Below the pieces are notes generated by a model that saw only the letters and a program-made list of their open reading frames with translations, had not been told where the DNA came from and ran no database searches. A DNA stretch of 64,000 nucleotides from Ignavibacteria bacterium (GTDB lineage: Bacteria > Bacteroidota > Ignavibacteria > Tepidaquicellales > OLB5): NCBI GenBank assembly GCA_020852705.1, contig JADZAP010000004.1, forward strand, positions 17,486 to 81,485. Direction: 5' to 3'. Positions 61,511 through 64,000 of the stretch are shown here, one piece after another (position 1 is the first letter of the stretch; every line of letters begins with the position of its first letter). Both the position numbers and the translations under genes were made by a program.

Positions 61511-62131
61511 ATGAAAAAACTCACTAAAAACCAGCAGCGTACGGCTGACTTTATAAGCCGCTATATAAAAGAGCACTTATACTCCCCCACTTACAAAGAA
61601 ATAGCAGAGCATTTTAAGGTGAACGTTAATGCCATTCAGCAAACAGTTGCGGCGCTTGTAAAAAAGGGTGCACTGGAGCGAAATGAAAGAATTGCACGGG
61701 GATTAAGAGTTAAACAAGTTCCAAATGCGGAGCTGCTGCACGGCAGCGTGAAGATGATAACTATTCCCCTTTACGGCAATGTTGCCGCAGGCGAGCCTGT
61801 ATTTGCGGATAATAATATAGAAGGATACATTACAGTCGATAAACCCCGGCGCTTATCGGGTGAAATGTTTGCCGTTACGGTGCGGGGTGACAGTATGACC
61901 GATAAGAAAATTATTGAGCGCGATAAGCTGATTATCCGCAAGCAAAGTACGGCAAACGATGGTGAAATTGTTGTTGCCCTGCTTGATGATGAAGTAACTG
62001 TAAAGATATTTAAGAAAAATAACGGCAAGCCGTACCTTCAGCCGGCAAACAACAAATATGACCCCATACGCAGACCGTTTAAAATACTTGGCATTGTGGT
62101 GGGACTTACAAGGGATTATACGGAGGTGTGA
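61511..62131 (+). CDS. lexA: LexA repressor
   Basis: The 206-residue protein has the LexA winged helix at residues 1-70 (TADFISRYIKEHLYSPTYKEIAEHF) and the S24 peptidase domain. The self-cleavage Ala-Gly bond is in VAAGEPVF, the catalytic serine in VRGDSMTD and the lysine in VTVKIF. It represses DNA damage genes until RecA triggers self-cleavage. Its promoter is covered by two LexA-type boxes, so it probably controls itself and perhaps the divergent DUF6504-like gene. Codon use is richer in G and C than in the flanking region to the left. Confidence 0.95.
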   Translation: MKKLTKNQQRTADFISRYIKEHLYSPTYKEIAEHFKVNVNAIQQTVAALVKKGALERNERIARGLRVKQVPNAELLHGSVKMITIPLYGNVAAGEPVFADNNIEGYITVDKPRRLSGEMFAVTVRGDSMTDKKIIERDKLIIRKQSTANDGEIVVALLDDEVTVKIFKKNNGKPYLQPANNKYDPIRRPFKILGIVVGLTRDYTEV

Positions 62132-62287
62132 ATAAGGCAAAAAGCAAAAGTAAAAAAGCAAAAGTAAGGATTCATGCCGCGAATACAAAAACCGGCAGGT
62201 TTGGGAAAAATACTTTATTAACAATACTCAGTAAATTTGATTGGGAGAAAATTTGATTATGACCTCTACTTTTAACTGTATTGGCAG

Positions 62288-62354
62288 TCCTTTACAAAGC
62301 AAGCAGGGGATATCTCGCAAAGGCGCTAAGACGCAAAGAAATAGAAGCAATGAA
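62288..62354 (+). repeat. 67-bp direct repeat, copy 1
   Basis: It matches 62477-62543 with one mismatch (GGGGATATC versus GGGGAGATC). It contains the CGCAAAGGCGCTAAGACGCAAAG unit of the dispersed family and an ATG near its end. Copies are 189 bp apart, a multiple of three. Confidence 0.9.
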
Positions 62355-62476
62355 ACATATACACAAAGAACAAAAAGATACAAATGCTGGGGGAAAGCAA
62401 AAAGATGAAAAGTTTATTTATCGCTTCTCCTTAACAAGGCATGGCTTTACAAGAAGAAGAGTTTATTTATGACCTC

Positions 62477-62543
62477 TCCTTTACAAAGCAAGCAGGGGAG
62501 ATCTCGCAAAGGCGCTAAGACGCAAAGAAATAGAAGCAATGAA
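62477..62543 (+). repeat. 67-bp direct repeat, copy 2
   Basis: Second copy of the repeat at 62288. Its ATG at 62539 is the ORF-track start of the polymerase frame. Confidence 0.9.
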
Positions 62544-62631
62544 TACAGCAAAAAATACAGGTAAGATAAGTTCATCATTTTTTATTCCGAGGGATAATAA
62601 ACCTTCGGCGCATATTTTTAAGAGGATAAGG

Positions 62632-63858
62632 ATGATGCCGCTGTATTCTTTTCCCCACCACAAAGATCTTGGCAATACAGATAAAGCCAACCGCAATAAA
62701 TATTTCATACATCTTGACCTTGATGCATTTTACGCACAGGTAGAGCAGCGGGATAATCCGAAGCTTCGGGGGAAGCCAATCTCGGTTGGCGGAGGCGAGG
62801 GCAACAAGGGCATTGTAATGACAGCAAGCTATGAGGCGCGCAAGTTTGGTGTTGATATAGGCATGTCGGTAGTTGATGCAAAGCGGCTGTGTCCCGAGCT
62901 TATTTCCCTGCCCTGCTACGGTACAAAGTATGAAGCTGTTTTGCAGAGCATACTGTTTGAAATTTCAAAACTTTTGCCTGAAGACTGCATTGAGCAGTAC
63001 AGTATTGATGAGTGTTTTCTTGATATAACTCCAATAGCAGGTGATTATTTTAAGGCGGCAAAACTTGCATGGCAGATAAAAGGGCTTATCAGGAAGAAGG
63101 AGAACTTAACGGCATCCATAGGACTTTCATTCAACAAGTCATACGCAAAAATGGCAACAAAGTTTGATAAGCCGGACGGTCTTACAATAGTTCGCCAGGA
63201 GAACCGCGATATGATATACCGTCAGCCGGTAAAGAAGATGTGGGGGGTGGGTCATAGAATGGAAATACGCATGCACTCACTTGGCATACGCACTATTGGT
63301 GAGCTTGCTGAGTATGATTTTCATGCAATACATAAGGAGTTTGGGATAAACGGAGTGATACTTCGTAAAATAGCCCGGGGTGAAGATACAAGCGGCATAG
63401 CAGGCAGCGATACGCAGAGGGTTGAAAAATCTTTCAGCCATAACCACACTCTTTCAAATGCAATTTACGAAAGCCATAGAGCTGAAGAAGAAATTAAACG
63501 GATGACCGAGTACGTATGCCGCAGGATGCGGGCAAAGGATCTTATAGCAGACCATATAGGCATATCGTTACGCTATGAAGACCTTGGGTACCGCGGAGAT
63601 AAGGTAAGACTTTGCCATGCAACCAACAGCGAGCGTGAGCTTTTCCATAACGCAATGGAAATTTACAGGAAACTTCCGCAGCCAAGTCCATTATACAAAG
63701 TCCGCACATTCGGCATATTTGTTTACGACCTGTTTAAAGTATCAGCATACAATCTGGATTTGTTTAACCGTGAGCATCTTATCCCTTATAGACAAATTGA
63801 TATGCTGAAGGATAAATACGGAGAAAATATTATAAGGATGGGGCTGGGGAAAAGTTAA
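62632..63858 (+). CDS. Y-family DNA polymerase (DinB/UmuC-like)
   Basis: The protein bypasses damaged bases. The catalytic core begins YFIHLDLDAFYAQVEQRDNP with the first aspartates, and SIDECFLD holds the second pair. The steric-gate position is a tyrosine. The helix-hairpin-helix region GVGHRMEIRM and little-finger domain follow. Near the end NLDLF resembles a sliding-clamp binding motif, followed by IDMLKDKYGENIIRMG as in UmuC-type tails. I prefer the ATG at 62632, which has AGAGG 6 nt upstream; the in-frame ATG at 62539 lies in a repeat and adds 31 residues. It follows lexA, so SOS control is likely. Confidence 0.9.
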   Translation: MMPLYSFPHHKDLGNTDKANRNKYFIHLDLDAFYAQVEQRDNPKLRGKPISVGGGEGNKGIVMTASYEARKFGVDIGMSVVDAKRLCPELISLPCYGTKYEAVLQSILFEISKLLPEDCIEQYSIDECFLDITPIAGDYFKAAKLAWQIKGLIRKKENLTASIGLSFNKSYAKMATKFDKPDGLTIVRQENRDMIYRQPVKKMWGVGHRMEIRMHSLGIRTIGELAEYDFHAIHKEFGINGVILRKIARGEDTSGIAGSDTQRVEKSFSHNHTLSNAIYESHRAEEEIKRMTEYVCRRMRAKDLIADHIGISLRYEDLGYRGDKVRLCHATNSERELFHNAMEIYRKLPQPSPLYKVRTFGIFVYDLFKVSAYNLDLFNREHLIPYRQIDMLKDKYGENIIRMGLGKS

Positions 63859-64000
63859 AACAATCCAGCAATGGAGTAGTTTGGACTTTGAAGAATGTAA
63901 ATCCAGAAAACATTTTAATTCTTAAAAATTTTTCTGCATTAATACCAAAATTAAGTTTTCAAATAAATCAAGTTTAAGATAATAAAAAATAATTTGAAAT

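Larger units (their letters stand above)
62132..62631. other. Non-coding region between lexA and the Y-family polymerase, repeat-rich
   Basis: About 500 bp without a convincing gene. It begins with A-rich short repeats (GCAAAAGTAAAAAAGCAAAAGTAAGG) and then holds a 67-bp direct repeat. A 40-codon open frame (62350-62472) starts inside repeat copy 1 but has no family signature. A polymerase start at 62539 would put part of this region into coding sequence. Confidence 0.6.

Noticed and set aside
62281-62472. 63-codon open frame between lexA and the polymerase
   Set aside because: Its first part lies entirely in the 67-bp direct repeat and dispersed repeat unit, it has no family signature, and its composition fits repeat DNA rather than coding sequence.
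1-64000. CRISPR array, tRNA, rRNA, transposase or prophage genes
   Set aside because: No regularly spaced repeats, cloverleaf-like sequences, ribosomal RNA blocks or recombinase motifs were found on reading the window and the ORF translations.

Overview
The window is about 64 kb of AT-rich bacterial DNA, roughly one third G+C by eye. The organism looks like a member of the Ignavibacteria within the Bacteroidota/Chlorobi group. Four exported proteins end in the type IX secretion sorting domain (NYPNPFNPST-like, ending in K-K-M-x-x-V/I-K). There is a GTP-type PEP carboxykinase, a DUF2723 membrane glycosyltransferase and a ClpC. Several promoters match the Bacteroidota pattern TTG-N19/20-TAnnTTTG. 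Shine-Dalgarno sequences are often weak and many genes seem to start at TTG. No tRNA, rRNA, CRISPR array, prophage or transposase was recognised.

Layout. 0-5 kb: a pair of M16 peptidases (the first cut by the window edge), a MoxR ATPase and an M61 peptidase with a PDZ domain. 5-16 kb: YggX, a T9SS cargo protein, a soluble HisKA_2 kinase, YjbQ, a type II NADH dehydrogenase, RmuC, a TPR protein, YqeY, an unknown protein and a large T9SS beta-propeller protein. 16-24 kb: a TrmB-like regulator with a palindrome-rich promoter, def-fmt, two tandem DUF2279 genes, a DUF4295-like gene with rpmB, a family 2 glycosyltransferase, hldD and another T9SS cargo. 24.6-31.3 kb: a surface-glycan block of DUF2723 protein, GT-C enzyme, methyltransferase and GT9 transferase. 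31-39 kb: a LolC/LolD-type exporter with an outer-membrane receptor-like protein, an OM barrel, a lipoprotein, a nuclease and a pyrimidine phosphorylase. 39-48 kb: a T9SS M12B protease, feoAB, a small secreted protein, a sodium/solute symporter, ftsX, sdhCD without sdhAB, and a histone H1-like protein. 48-61 kb: lepA, two signal peptidases, hemW, clpC, a second HisKA_2 kinase, mscL and pckG.

The last 3 kb differ from the rest. A DUF6504-like gene faces lexA, which is followed by a Y-family polymerase. Base composition there is visibly richer in G+C. The lexA promoter is E. coli-like (TTGACT-N17-TATATT) and is covered by two LexA-box-like palindromes. A 67-bp direct repeat separates lexA from the polymerase, and its second copy contains the upstream candidate start codon. 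This looks like a transferable SOS-mutagenesis cassette and is the most distinctive part of the window.

Together, the genes cover envelope building and secretion (Lol, Lep, T9SS cargo, glycan genes), protein quality control (def, fmt, clpC, M16/M61), respiration and iron uptake (NDH-2, SdhCD, Feo), signalling, and DNA damage response. Functions come from recognised motifs and family knowledge; no database search was run.
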